A stretch of DNA of 64,000 bases, taken from the NCBI RefSeq assembly GCF_028713855.1, contig NZ_JAQTNN010000009.1, positions 1-64,000 of the forward strand, read 5' to 3'. The notes under the pieces were generated by a model that did no database searches, was not told the origin of the DNA, and was given only the letters and a program-made list of their open reading frames with translations. The stretch is from Sulfuricurvum sp. GTDB lineage: Bacteria > Campylobacterota > Campylobacteria > Campylobacterales > Sulfurimonadaceae. The translations under genes and the position numbers were made by a program. Positions within the stretch are counted from its first letter, which is position 1. Each line of letters opens with the position of its first letter. Shown piece by piece: positions 27,471 to 37,242 of this stretch.

Positions 27471-28693
27471 TGAGTACACCAGAAAAAACCTGCTCATTTT
27501 GCGGTCGTAAACAAAGTGAAGTGAAAAAAATGTTCTCTTCGGAGACAACTCATATCTGTAATGAGTGTATCACTACCTGCTCCAGTATTTTGCAAAAAGA
27601 GGTCCGTTTTGAACAGCGCTCCGCAATGCAGCAACAGCTTCCGACACCGGAAAAGATTGTTGAGTTTTTGGACAAGTATATTATCGGACAATTAGACGCA
27701 AAAAAAGTCCTTGCCGTTGCCCTCTACAACCATTACAAACGGATCGAAAATCCGGTCTATAACAACGTAGAATTGGAAAAAAGCAATATCCTCCTCGTGG
27801 GTCCTACGGGAAGCGGTAAAACCTTGCTCGCCAAATCACTCTCCAAGATCATGCAGGTGCCGTTTGCCGTCGCCGATGCGACAGCATTGACCGAAGCCGG
27901 ATATGTGGGTGAAGACGTCGAGAGCATCCTCTCACGCCTTCTCGCTGCGGCAAACTACGATATCGAGTTGGCACAACGGGGAATCATCTACATCGATGAG
28001 ATCGATAAAATCGCCCGTAAAGGTGAGAGTTCGACGATGGGACGTGACGTTTCCGGTGAAGGGGTACAACAAGGTTTGCTCAAAATCCTCGAAGGTGCCG
28101 AAGTCTATGTCCCAGTCAAAGGTAGCCGCAAAAATTCTACGACCGAAACCGTCCTCTTTAACACCTCTCATGTTCTCTTCGTCTGCGGAGGTGCTTTCGT
28201 CGGTCTCGTTCCCGATTCCCATACGAAAAAGTCGAACAAAGTAGGATTCAGCAAAACCGCTGAAAAAGGCGAAGTCAAAGAGAAAAAAATAGATGCGAAA
28301 GCATTGGTTCATTATGGAATTATCCCGGAGTTTATCGGACGTATCCCCGTAGTCGCCCAACTGCGTGAACTTACTAAAGAACAAATGGTTCAAATCCTCC
28401 AAGAGCCGGACAATGCCCTCATCAAACAGTTCCAAGCGTTGTTTGATATGGACGGTATCGAGCTGAATTTCGAGCCGAAAGCCCTCGATGCGGTCGCTCA
28501 AAAAGCGATCGATCGCGGTGTCGGTGCACGCGGGTTACGCAGTATCATCGAAGAAGCGATGTTGCCATTGCAATTTAGCTGCCCGTCAAAAAAGAATCTG
28601 CAAAGTCTTACGATTACCGAAGCAGTGATCGAAGACCCAACAAATGAACCAATCTACGTCTATAAAACAAAAGAAGATCACGCGGAAGCGTGA
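27470..28693 (+). CDS. clpX: ClpX AAA+ unfoldase, nif-linked paralogue
   Basis: This 407-residue ClpX has an N-terminal zinc-binding domain (C8, C11, C30, C33), Walker A GPTGSGKT (111-118), Walker B YIDEID (174-179) and the pore loop GYVG. The ClpP-docking loop reads VGF (256-258) where IGF is usual. The RKH substrate loop reads RKN (218-220), a change in a substrate-contact region. The ATG at 27470 overlaps the clpP stop; the GTG one codon earlier is less likely. In Azotobacter vinelandii a nif-linked ClpX2 is known to affect NifB and NifEN levels, which is the closest precedent for a job here. Confidence 0.93.
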   Translation: MSTPEKTCSFCGRKQSEVKKMFSSETTHICNECITTCSSILQKEVRFEQRSAMQQQLPTPEKIVEFLDKYIIGQLDAKKVLAVALYNHYKRIENPVYNNVELEKSNILLVGPTGSGKTLLAKSLSKIMQVPFAVADATALTEAGYVGEDVESILSRLLAAANYDIELAQRGIIYIDEIDKIARKGESSTMGRDVSGEGVQQGLLKILEGAEVYVPVKGSRKNSTTETVLFNTSHVLFVCGGAFVGLVPDSHTKKSNKVGFSKTAEKGEVKEKKIDAKALVHYGIIPEFIGRIPVVAQLRELTKEQMVQILQEPDNALIKQFQALFDMDGIELNFEPKALDAVAQKAIDRGVGARGLRSIIEEAMLPLQFSCPSKKNLQSLTITEAVIEDPTNEPIYVYKTKEDHAEA

Positions 28694-28706
28694 ACTTCTT
28701 CCTACT

Positions 28707-30968
28707 TTATTGTAACTTCTGCGCCACCAGATCATTGACGACCTGAGGATTTGCTTTTCCTCCCGTCGCTTTAAGCACCTGCCCGACAAAGAACCCGAAC
28801 AGTTTCGTATTGCCCGCTTTGTACTTTTCGACATTATCGGGATTTTTCGCCATCACGTCATCGATGATCGGCACAATCACCGCCGGATCACTGATCTGTA
28901 CCAATCCCTGCGCTTCGACGATTTTGGATGGATTCTCACCGCTTTGCGCCATCTCTTCAAAGACTTGTTTGGCAATTTTGTTCGAGATGATCTCATCATC
29001 AATCATTTTGACCAGCTCGGCGATCTGCGCGGCGGTGAATTTCAGCTCACTTGCGTCTTTCTCTTTTAGCTCTCTGGCGACCTCATTAGCCACAATGTTG
29101 GCAATGGTTATTGGGCTGTTATGGACTGAAAGAGCCGCTTCGAAGAATACGGCGAGTTTCTCATCACGCGCAAGGATATTCGACACTTCACTGTTAAGCT
29201 TGAACTCGTTTGTATACTTCGCATAACACGCCTGCTCGGCTTCACTCATCGGTGCTACTTCACCGTCGATCTGTACCTTTTTCTCAGGCGCTTTGCGCTC
29301 TAGCTTGGCTGTGCTCTCGTCCGCTTTGTTCTTTTTGTTCCACGAGTCTTTCAGCCCTACGATTCTGTTGAATACCGGTGCTTCGTCGGTATAGTCGATC
29401 GGATCGGCATAAAAATACCCCTGACGTTCGAACTGGAAGCGGACATCCGGTTTTTCGGTGATGAGAGCGGGTTCGACCAGAGCGTTTTTGATGATTTTGA
29501 GCGAATCGGGATTGAGATCTTCGACCCCCTCCGGTGCTTCGCAGGTGTAGAGACGATCATAGAGTCGCACCTCGACCGTTTTAGCCGTACTCGCTTCGAC
29601 CCATTGGATTGCACTTTTGACCTTGATACCGCTCGTATCGGAACCGCTTTTGGAGTCGGGATGATATGTTGCGATGATCTCCGTGATGTTGCCTGAGGCG
29701 TCTTTTATTACCTCTTTGCAGGTGATGATGTAGGCGTGTTTGAGGCGCACGGGTTGTTCAGGTGTGAGACGATAAAAGCCCGAAGGGGGATTCTCACTGA
29801 AATCCTCACGTTCGATGTATATCTCGCGGGAGAACGGCAGTTTTCGATTCCCCTCTTTCGGTACATCCTCAGGGTAATACGAGGCATCAAGCTCTTCGCT
29901 CCCTTCGTAATTTTCGATCGTCACTTTGAGCGGGTCTAGGACACACATCACGCGGGGTACTTTGGTATTGAGATCATCTCGGATACAGAACTCGAGCTGT
30001 GCCACATCGACCATCGAGTTGGCTTTTGCGATACCGATCTGATGACAGAAGTTCAAGATTGACTCAGGGGTATACCCGCGTCTGCGAAGTCCTGCGATGG
30101 TCGACATGCGCGGATCGTCCCAACCGTTCACATACCCTTCGTTGACCAGTTCAAGGAGCTTTCGTTTGCTCATGACGGTGTAGTTGATCCCCAGACGTGC
30201 GAACTCGTGCTGATACGGACGCGGTGATGTCAGCCCCAGCGTATCGAGTACCCAATCATAGATGTCGCGGTTGTTTTCAAACTCCAGCGTACAGATAGAG
30301 TGGGTAACCCCTTCGAGATAATCCGAGAGGCAGTGACCGTAATCGTACATCGGGTAGATATTCCACGCATCGCCTGTGCGGTAGTGGTGGGCGTGTCGGA
30401 TACGGTACAGCAGCGGATCGCGCATCTTCATATTCGCCGCGCTCATGTCGATCTTGGCACGGAGGACGTGTTCACCGTCTTTGAACTCACCGTTTTTCAT
30501 CCGCTCCAAGAGATCGAGATTCTCTTCGACACTGCGCTCAGAGTACTTGCTGCGGCGTCCCGCTTCGGTCACCGTCCCGCGATACTCTCGGATCTCCTCT
30601 TCAGTGAGGCTGTCGACGTAGGCTTTTCCCATTTTGACAAGCTCAATAGCGTATTGATAGAGTTCAGGGAAATAATCCGACGTATAGCGGACATTCCCTT
30701 CCCACTGGAATCCGAGCCACTCTACGGCATCTTTGAGCGCTTCAACGTAGCGGGTGTCTTCCGTCGTCGGGTTGGTATCGTCCATCCGAAGATTACAATG
30801 CCCTTTATAGTCCCGCGCGATTCCGAAATTGATCGCGATCGATTTGGCGTGTCCGATGTGGGGAAAGCCGTTTGGCTCAGGGGGGAAACGGGTTACAACT
30901 TCGCTGTATTTGCCCGCGTGTAAATCCTCTTCGACGATGGTTCGTAAAAAATCTTTGCTCTCGTTCAT
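28707..30968 (-). CDS. glnS: Glutaminyl-tRNA synthetase with C-terminal YqeY domain
   Basis: This 753-residue class I synthetase charges tRNA-Gln. The HIGH motif is at residues 37-40 (PNGFPHIGH), and the KMSKS equivalent reads VMSKRK. The anticodon-binding beta-barrels end near residue 560. The last 150 or so residues (AKYTNEFKLNSEVSNILARD through NPQVVNDLVAQKL) form a YqeY/GatB-tail domain, known as the GlnRS-YqeY fusion that helps tRNA binding. Many Campylobacterota use GatCAB and a second GluRS instead of GlnRS, so this gene may have been acquired. It converges with clpX, 13 bases apart. Confidence 0.95.
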   Translation of the reverse strand: MNESKDFLRTIVEEDLHAGKYSEVVTRFPPEPNGFPHIGHAKSIAINFGIARDYKGHCNLRMDDTNPTTEDTRYVEALKDAVEWLGFQWEGNVRYTSDYFPELYQYAIELVKMGKAYVDSLTEEEIREYRGTVTEAGRRSKYSERSVEENLDLLERMKNGEFKDGEHVLRAKIDMSAANMKMRDPLLYRIRHAHHYRTGDAWNIYPMYDYGHCLSDYLEGVTHSICTLEFENNRDIYDWVLDTLGLTSPRPYQHEFARLGINYTVMSKRKLLELVNEGYVNGWDDPRMSTIAGLRRRGYTPESILNFCHQIGIAKANSMVDVAQLEFCIRDDLNTKVPRVMCVLDPLKVTIENYEGSEELDASYYPEDVPKEGNRKLPFSREIYIEREDFSENPPSGFYRLTPEQPVRLKHAYIITCKEVIKDASGNITEIIATYHPDSKSGSDTSGIKVKSAIQWVEASTAKTVEVRLYDRLYTCEAPEGVEDLNPDSLKIIKNALVEPALITEKPDVRFQFERQGYFYADPIDYTDEAPVFNRIVGLKDSWNKKNKADESTAKLERKAPEKKVQIDGEVAPMSEAEQACYAKYTNEFKLNSEVSNILARDEKLAVFFEAALSVHNSPITIANIVANEVARELKEKDASELKFTAAQIAELVKMIDDEIISNKIAKQVFEEMAQSGENPSKIVEAQGLVQISDPAVIVPIIDDVMAKNPDNVEKYKAGNTKLFGFFVGQVLKATGGKANPQVVNDLVAQKLQ

Positions 30969-31110
30969 ATAAAAAACCTTCTCAATCGTAATGCTGTACT
31001 AAATAAAACCCGTATTTTATCGAATAAGTTCAATTATAACGATATTCAAGGATTAATTCTCCCGATAATATGGCTAAAATCTCATCAAAACCATACAAAA
31101 GAAAGGCTAA

Positions 31111-31140
31111 TTGAAATACGCCCTACAGATAGGTTATAAT
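31111..31140 (+). promoter_or_regulatory. Sigma-70-type promoter of the MntA-HepT operon, probably leaderless
   Basis: TTGAAA (31111-31116), an 18-bp spacer and TATAAT (31135-31140). The ATG begins 7 bases after the -10 box and no ribosome-binding site precedes it, so transcription should start at or next to the start codon. Confidence 0.6.
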
Positions 31141-31146
31141 CATTGC

Positions 31147-31437
31147 ATGAAACGACAAGAAGCACTCAAAGTATTAGAATCGTACAAACAGCATCATGCT
31201 GATGAGTTCGGAATACTCCGAATCGGAGTATTCGGCTCTGTCGCACGCGATGAAGCGACCGATGAGAGCGATGTCGATGTTGTCATCGAAACCAAACAAC
31301 CGAACCTTTTTAAACTCTCCCGTATCCGTCTTGATCTTGAAGAACTGATGCACACCCATGTCGACCTCATCAGCTACCGTGAGAGCATGAACACGTTTTT
31401 AAAAGAACGTATCCAAAAAGAAGCGATCTATGCCTGA
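31147..31437 (+). CDS. mntA: MNT nucleotidyltransferase antitoxin (MntA)
   Basis: This 96-residue minimal nucleotidyltransferase has the motif GS-x10-D-x-D (G30, S31, D42, D44). In HEPN-MNT systems the MntA enzyme AMPylates a tyrosine of the HepT toxin to silence it. The ATG at 31147 is preferred over the in-frame TTG at 31111 because the latter lies in the promoter -35 box. It overlaps the hepT start by 8 bases, the normal arrangement for this pair. No Shine-Dalgarno sequence is visible. Confidence 0.9.
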   Translation: MKRQEALKVLESYKQHHADEFGILRIGVFGSVARDEATDESDVDVVIETKQPNLFKLSRIRLDLEELMHTHVDLISYRESMNTFLKERIQKEAIYA

Positions 31438-31801
31438 AAAGGCTCTGCTGATCGAAACCCTCACTCAGATTCACGGCGCGACCGAGCGCATCATCAAACG
31501 CTTTGAACCGATCCAATCCCCCGATGATTTTTTAGAAAATGAAGCAGGTCATGAAAAACTCGATGCCATCTGTATGCAGTTGATCGCCATCGGTGAAAGT
31601 CTCAAAAATATCGACAAAATCACCGACAAAAAACTGCTACCCAATTATCCTGCGGTGGATTGGAAATCGGTCAAAGGGATGCGCGACATCATCAGCCATC
31701 ACTATTTCGATCTCAATGCCGAAGCGGTCTATGATGTATGCAAAAACGATATTCATACGTTAAAAGAGACTGTCGAGCAGATGATTAACGACAATAAGTA
31801 G
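31430..31801 (+). CDS. hepT: HEPN-domain RNase toxin (HepT)
   Basis: This 123-residue all-helical HEPN protein (DUF86) has the catalytic R-x4-H-x-Y motif intact: R85, H90, Y92 (MRDIISHHYF). It is predicted to be an RNA-cutting toxin, and Y92 is the likely site of AMPylation by MntA. It forms a complete toxin-antitoxin pair with the overlapping upstream gene and is followed 14 bases later by an AT-rich nuclease-like gene that may belong to the same mobile module. Confidence 0.9.
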   Translation: MPEKALLIETLTQIHGATERIIKRFEPIQSPDDFLENEAGHEKLDAICMQLIAIGESLKNIDKITDKKLLPNYPAVDWKSVKGMRDIISHHYFDLNAEAVYDVCKNDIHTLKETVEQMINDNK

Positions 31802-31815
31802 TTAAAGGTTTTCTA

Positions 31816-32787
31816 TTGAACATAACCATTACAGATACAATAAATGGATATTTGACAAACTCTGATCTACTAAAATCAGAAGCTACTATTAAATTTGAAA
31901 CGAATAGTCAAGCATTAAATACTGGTGGAATCATTTTCTCTGTGTTAGATGAAAATTATAATCTCTCACTAGAAATCAATAATATGCATATTTATTTGAG
32001 TAGAAATAGCAATGTTTGTGTATTTGATGTTGACAGATTTGATTTTGACACCTATGGAGATAATTTAGTAGTCTTTTGTAGTTGGAGTCCAACAAAACTT
32101 CAAATATTTTTGAGAGAACTAACTGGAAGCCCTAAGGCTTATTTACTAGAAGAATCATTAGATATTGATTATTTTACAACACCATACAATACAATAAAAG
32201 AGGCCTATATACAAAGCTTAATTCCAAGACAAGAATATGAAACCGTTGAATTATTTAGACAACAATGTTATGAAGTCCTTCAAAAAATTCAAGCAAAAAT
32301 CAGCCAACATCCCTCCAAAGATATTTTTTGGAATGTAATAAAAAAAGGTAAAAAAATAATTGATAAAAAACCAAAAGATGAGACAGATTTACATGCAGCA
32401 ATACATTATATTGTTTACGATGCGGCAATTACAGCAAATATAGAAGTTGTTCCAGAATACACTACTGGTGTTGGAAATGTAGATTTCGTATTTATAGGGC
32501 AGTTAAAAAATCACAAAAATGTGAAAATGTGTATAGAATTTAAACGTGCACATGCGTCTGATTTAGAACATGGACTTAAAGTACAATTACCTGCTTATAT
32601 GGAAAATCTTAATGCTGAATATGGGGCTTTTGGTATTTTTAGTTTTAAAGGTAACCTCTTTAATGAACCAAAAGAAACTTTACATGAATTAGAGTTAAAA
32701 CTTAGAAAGTGGCAAAATCCTATTTCCGATAAAATTAGAATATTCACCTATGATCTTTCACATCCAATAACTGCAAGTAAAATATAA
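31816..32787 (+). CDS. AT-rich PD-(D/E)XK nuclease-like protein
   Basis: This 323-residue protein starts with TTG after AAAGG. The C-terminal part resembles a PD-(D/E)XK nuclease fold: GNVDFVFIG supplies the Asp, CIEFKRAHA the E-x-K, and QLPAYMEN a following Gln helix. The N-terminal 150 residues are of unknown type. Base composition is much more AT-rich than in its neighbours, a sign of recent transfer. It lies 14 bases after hepT. It might be a defence or mobile-element nuclease, or a homologue of restriction-like proteins; I cannot name a family. Confidence 0.65.
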   Translation: MNITITDTINGYLTNSDLLKSEATIKFETNSQALNTGGIIFSVLDENYNLSLEINNMHIYLSRNSNVCVFDVDRFDFDTYGDNLVVFCSWSPTKLQIFLRELTGSPKAYLLEESLDIDYFTTPYNTIKEAYIQSLIPRQEYETVELFRQQCYEVLQKIQAKISQHPSKDIFWNVIKKGKKIIDKKPKDETDLHAAIHYIVYDAAITANIEVVPEYTTGVGNVDFVFIGQLKNHKNVKMCIEFKRAHASDLEHGLKVQLPAYMENLNAEYGAFGIFSFKGNLFNEPKETLHELELKLRKWQNPISDKIRIFTYDLSHPITASKI

Positions 32788-32802
32788 CATTTGTTTCCAT
32801 CT

Positions 32803-32818
32803 CGAACAAATCTTGCAA
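32803..32818 (+). promoter_or_regulatory. Sigma-54-like nif promoter element upstream of nifS
   Basis: CGAAC-AAATC-TTGCAA, ending 37 bases before the start codon at 32856. It matches the other five sites in layout, with C instead of A before GAAC. Confidence 0.55.
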
Positions 32819-32846
32819 TCTCTCCTCATATTAACCGACATTATGA

Positions 32847-34046
<1,200 letters not shown>

Positions 34047-34124
34047 GACCATTTTTCTCACAAATATTCCCCATTTACCCTTTCTATATGTTATTATTAG
34101 CTCAAATAAGGCGAAGGTAGATGT

Positions 34125-35006
34125 ATGGAAATTTCTCAAGATGAAGTATATATGATAGAGGAAGATCACGTTTGCAGTCACCTTTTTCTCTCAGCCATTA
34201 ACACCCAAAAAAATCTTATTGTCTTAATGCGTGATAGTATTCCCATTCTTTTTAATAAAGCTTTTCTTGATTTTTCCAATGTTTCATGTGCAAAAGGGTT
34301 TTTGCGAGAATTTGGTTCACTTCTGAACCGTTTTGTCCCTCATGACAGTTATTTCCATGCCGGTAAAAGCGATAATCCTGAGGATTGGACAACAGCCCTT
34401 ATGCAACTCCCTAAACATGATCGAATCATCAGTATGCTCAGCTATCGTATCGAACCTCATGCGTTTTCCGTATCCGTTGAATCACCTGTACCTAACTACA
34501 GTATTGTCACCTTTACCGATATTTCCCAAGACCTAATAAAGCGGATTATGATCGAAAATGACGTCAGTATCGACAAAGAGAGCGGCGCCTACGATAAAGA
34601 GTATTTTAATCACACATCAAAAAGTTTTTTTGAAGCGGCAATCTTTAATAAAAAACTGATCGGTATCACCATGATCGAGCTCATGTCCTCTGATAATGAA
34701 GCCGTACACTATTTGCATGATTTTTGTTTTAGTATCAAATCCAATATACGTCAAAGTGATATGCTTGTACGTTGGGGTAAACAAGTATTTTTATTAGCCT
34801 ATCTCATTGATTCTTCCGATAATGCTATGAAATTCAGCCGTAAATTACTTACGGTAATGCGTGAAGAACCTTTTCAAACTCTTACAAATATCAGTATGCG
34901 TATTGGTACCAGTGTACAAAGCGAAAATGATGATATATCCAGCATCATCTCACGTGCGCATAAAGCTCTTCAACAAAGCAATGATTCGTGTATAACCGTT
35001 TTATAA
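34125..35006 (+). CDS. Degenerate GGDEF protein with intact I-site, possible cyclic-di-GMP receptor
   Basis: This 293-residue protein has a PAS-like N-terminal half (about 20-135) and a C-terminal GGDEF-type domain (about 150-290). The active-site loop reads GKQVF (218-222) instead of GGDEF, so it cannot make cyclic-di-GMP. Five residues upstream the inhibitory I-site RQSD (R209-D212) is intact at exactly the canonical spacing. Proteins of this type (for example PelD and PopA) act as cyclic-di-GMP receptors. There is no DNA-binding or membrane segment. It follows nifS and precedes an unrelated small gene. Confidence 0.75.
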   Translation: MEISQDEVYMIEEDHVCSHLFLSAINTQKNLIVLMRDSIPILFNKAFLDFSNVSCAKGFLREFGSLLNRFVPHDSYFHAGKSDNPEDWTTALMQLPKHDRIISMLSYRIEPHAFSVSVESPVPNYSIVTFTDISQDLIKRIMIENDVSIDKESGAYDKEYFNHTSKSFFEAAIFNKKLIGITMIELMSSDNEAVHYLHDFCFSIKSNIRQSDMLVRWGKQVFLLAYLIDSSDNAMKFSRKLLTVMREEPFQTLTNISMRIGTSVQSENDDISSIISRAHKALQQSNDSCITVL

Positions 35007-35058
35007 ATTTCATGAATTAAATATGCATATCAGTTCCTAAAAGCTATTGGGAGTCATT

Positions 35059-35376
35059 ATGCGTCCTTATCGCAATATCAGCGATTCAGAACTAGAGGCA
35101 TTAGGTGCAACCCGCGAATGGGATTGTGAACATGTCCGTTCCCTTTGTGTACCAGCACCTATTTTATGGGTTCACTCCACGCGCGAAAAGTATCACCGTC
35201 TCGATCCTATGGATTCATGTCTTGTTAAAGCAATCACGATAGAGAGAATCCAAGGTGACGTTATCAAAACCAATTTCGGAAGCTATTCACTCGAAACGGG
35301 CAAAAATATCTATTACTCTTGTGGATGTAAAAAGTTTTGTGATTGTTACGGACAGCTTTATCTAATCAATCCCTGA
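35059..35376 (+). CDS. Small Cys-containing protein of unknown function
   Basis: This 105-residue soluble protein starts with the ATG at 35059, chosen because GGGAG lies 5 bases upstream; the TTG at 35047 lacks a site. It contains seven Cys, with a late cluster CGCKKFCDC (around residues 88-96) that could bind a metal or an Fe-S cluster. Family not recognised. It ends 11 bases inside the convergent radical SAM gene. Confidence 0.6.
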   Translation: MRPYRNISDSELEALGATREWDCEHVRSLCVPAPILWVHSTREKYHRLDPMDSCLVKAITIERIQGDVIKTNFGSYSLETGKNIYYSCGCKKFCDCYGQLYLINP

Positions 35377-36589
35377 TCAGACCATCTTCTTTAGTAAGAT
35401 TGGTACGCATCGTTTCACGGACATAATCCATCCCGTTGTAAAACTCGCGCATCATGACGGAAAAGAGATGGATTCCCCTCTCATTCAAATGTTCTTGATT
35501 GTACATCCCGCATATTCTCAGTAAAGTACTTTCAATCCATAAATGCTCATTCGATGAACGCAATCCGAAAAGTTCTACCATCATCCGATATTGGCGTATT
35601 GCACGCTCTGGAAAAGTCGTTGCATGGGTGATAGGCAATTGCCCTTTAGATATCCGTTTGGCATAGATTGGAAGTGAAAAGGTATTGGCATAAAGAGTAT
35701 CGTCGATAAAGCTAAATGCCCCGCTCCCAATACCGACATATTCGCTCCGTTCAATTACATACTCATCGATAATTCCCTCACGTTCCAAAGACCATGCCCA
35801 TGCAGAGCGTTGTGTATATACCTCTCTCATCCGCTCCATAATGATACGGTAGAGTTTCACTTCTTTAGCATCACTGAGGGCTCCCCAACGTTTGCTAAGA
35901 TTATCCCGTATCCCCGGAGCATACATTAAAGGATAGAAAGTCACTTGCGGCGGACGAAGTTTCAATATCGTATCGATTTCACGATGTAGCTCTTCTTCGC
36001 TCTGGTCGGGATAATTGTAGATCATATCGATATTGACGATCGGGAAATCTCCCATTACGGCCGATACCTTCTCATACTGTTCATCACCGGAACCGAATTT
36101 TTTGTAGCGTCCGATCTTTTGAAGGTGGCGGTCATTAAAACTTTGTATCCCTATCGACAGACGGTCAATCTTTCCGTGCAAATCGGCATTTTCCAAATCG
36201 TTCAGATGCGCGGGATCGCTCTCGCACGAAACCTCACGAATTGCAAAAAGCGATTTTGCCAAATCGATCGTCTCTCCCAGCTGATGGGGGAGTATCGTTG
36301 TCGTTCCCCCGCCGAAATAGATCGAATCAAACCGATATCCCAAAGCATGAACCATACGCATCTCTTGATGCAGCAATTCAAAGTAGCGCTTGGCACTCGA
36401 TTCGTCAAAGCGAAATTTATGAAAGGAACAATACGGACACAATGTTAGACAAAAAGGGATATGAATATAAAGTAGCAATGCTCTTTCGTTGGGTGCAGTA
36501 GGCAATGATTTTTGGGTAGGTTTTAGATGAAGATACTTTTTCACCGCTCGTTTCATGAGAGTAGAAGCGGTTTTTTCAATAATACCCAT
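35366..36589 (-). CDS. Radical SAM HemN/HemW-like protein
   Basis: This 407-residue radical SAM enzyme has the cluster motif in IPFCLTLCPYCSFHKF (C-x3-C-x2-C) preceded by YIHIP, which is typical of coproporphyrinogen III dehydrogenase-like proteins. FGGGTTTILP and RLSIGIQSF also fit. Candidates are HemW (heme chaperone) and heme-utilisation relatives; the true HemN signature is not certain. It lies 2 bases after the TetR gene, on the same strand, so it should be co-transcribed with the regulator of the efflux operon, an odd pairing. Confidence 0.82.
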   Translation of the reverse strand: MGIIEKTASTLMKRAVKKYLHLKPTQKSLPTAPNERALLLYIHIPFCLTLCPYCSFHKFRFDESSAKRYFELLHQEMRMVHALGYRFDSIYFGGGTTTILPHQLGETIDLAKSLFAIREVSCESDPAHLNDLENADLHGKIDRLSIGIQSFNDRHLQKIGRYKKFGSGDEQYEKVSAVMGDFPIVNIDMIYNYPDQSEEELHREIDTILKLRPPQVTFYPLMYAPGIRDNLSKRWGALSDAKEVKLYRIIMERMREVYTQRSAWAWSLEREGIIDEYVIERSEYVGIGSGAFSFIDDTLYANTFSLPIYAKRISKGQLPITHATTFPERAIRQYRMMVELFGLRSSNEHLWIESTLLRICGMYNQEHLNERGIHLFSVMMREFYNGMDYVRETMRTNLTKEDGLIRD

Positions 36590-36591
36590 GA

Positions 36592-37200
36592 TTATTGCAG
36601 CCCTTTTAGAAGTACTCCTATGCTGTACTCATAAATCGCTTCCATATTATCACTCATAATCAAATGTCCGTCGATCAACAGCGATGCGAGGCCGTGAATC
36701 GATGCCCACACCATAGCCGCCTGAACCATAGGATTGACCTGAGCGATGATTCCCTCTTCCTGGGCTTCAGTAAGCAAACCGATCAGAGCATACAACCCTG
36801 TTGCCTGATTCTCATCTTTATAATCGCATATCTCTTCGCGTTCTTGACGAAAATTTTCTCCGAACAATAATCGATAAAGATTCGGATGTTCTATTGCAAA
36901 ATCGAGATAGGCTCTCCCCATCGCTTCAAACCGCACTGCAACACTATGTGTACGATCTTGAAATATAGGGGTAAAGAGCAAATTAAGGTGCTCATACCCT
37001 TTTTCGATTACTCCGAGTATTAACGCTTCTTTGCTTGCAAAATGACGATACACTGCTGTTCGAGAGGTGCCCAATCGCTGAGTCAATTCTCGGAGTGTAA
37101 TCGTATCAAGCCCCTCCTTGTCAATCATCTCCAAAGCCGTCTGTAAGAGCTCTTCTTTGAGGTTTCCATGATGGTAGGGGGAGGTCTTTTTCTCTTTCAT
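36592..37200 (-). CDS. TetR-family repressor of the divergent efflux operon
   Basis: This 202-residue TetR regulator has its helix-turn-helix in TLRELTQRLGTSRTAVYRHF, followed by a ligand domain with TetR_C_33-like features. The start at 37200 (MKEKKTSPYHHG) is chosen over upstream candidates because the homologous N-terminus begins there. It is divergent from the tolC-MFP-RND operon with two near-palindromic operators between them, so it very probably represses both directions and responds to an efflux substrate. Confidence 0.9.
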   Translation of the reverse strand: MKEKKTSPYHHGNLKEELLQTALEMIDKEGLDTITLRELTQRLGTSRTAVYRHFASKEALILGVIEKGYEHLNLLFTPIFQDRTHSVAVRFEAMGRAYLDFAIEHPNLYRLLFGENFRQEREEICDYKDENQATGLYALIGLLTEAQEEGIIAQVNPMVQAAMVWASIHGLASLLIDGHLIMSDNMEAIYEYSIGVLLKGLQ

Positions 37201-37242
37201 AACGACATTGTAACATGCATAATACAAATAGTGCACATTTTA

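Noticed and set aside
30300..30923. Plus-strand frame of 207 codons inside glnS
   Set aside because: It lies entirely opposite the conserved catalytic domain of glnS and has no family features.
31111..31146. TTG start extending MntA upstream
   Set aside because: The TTG coincides with the -35 box of a good promoter, and the family start begins at the ATG at 31147.
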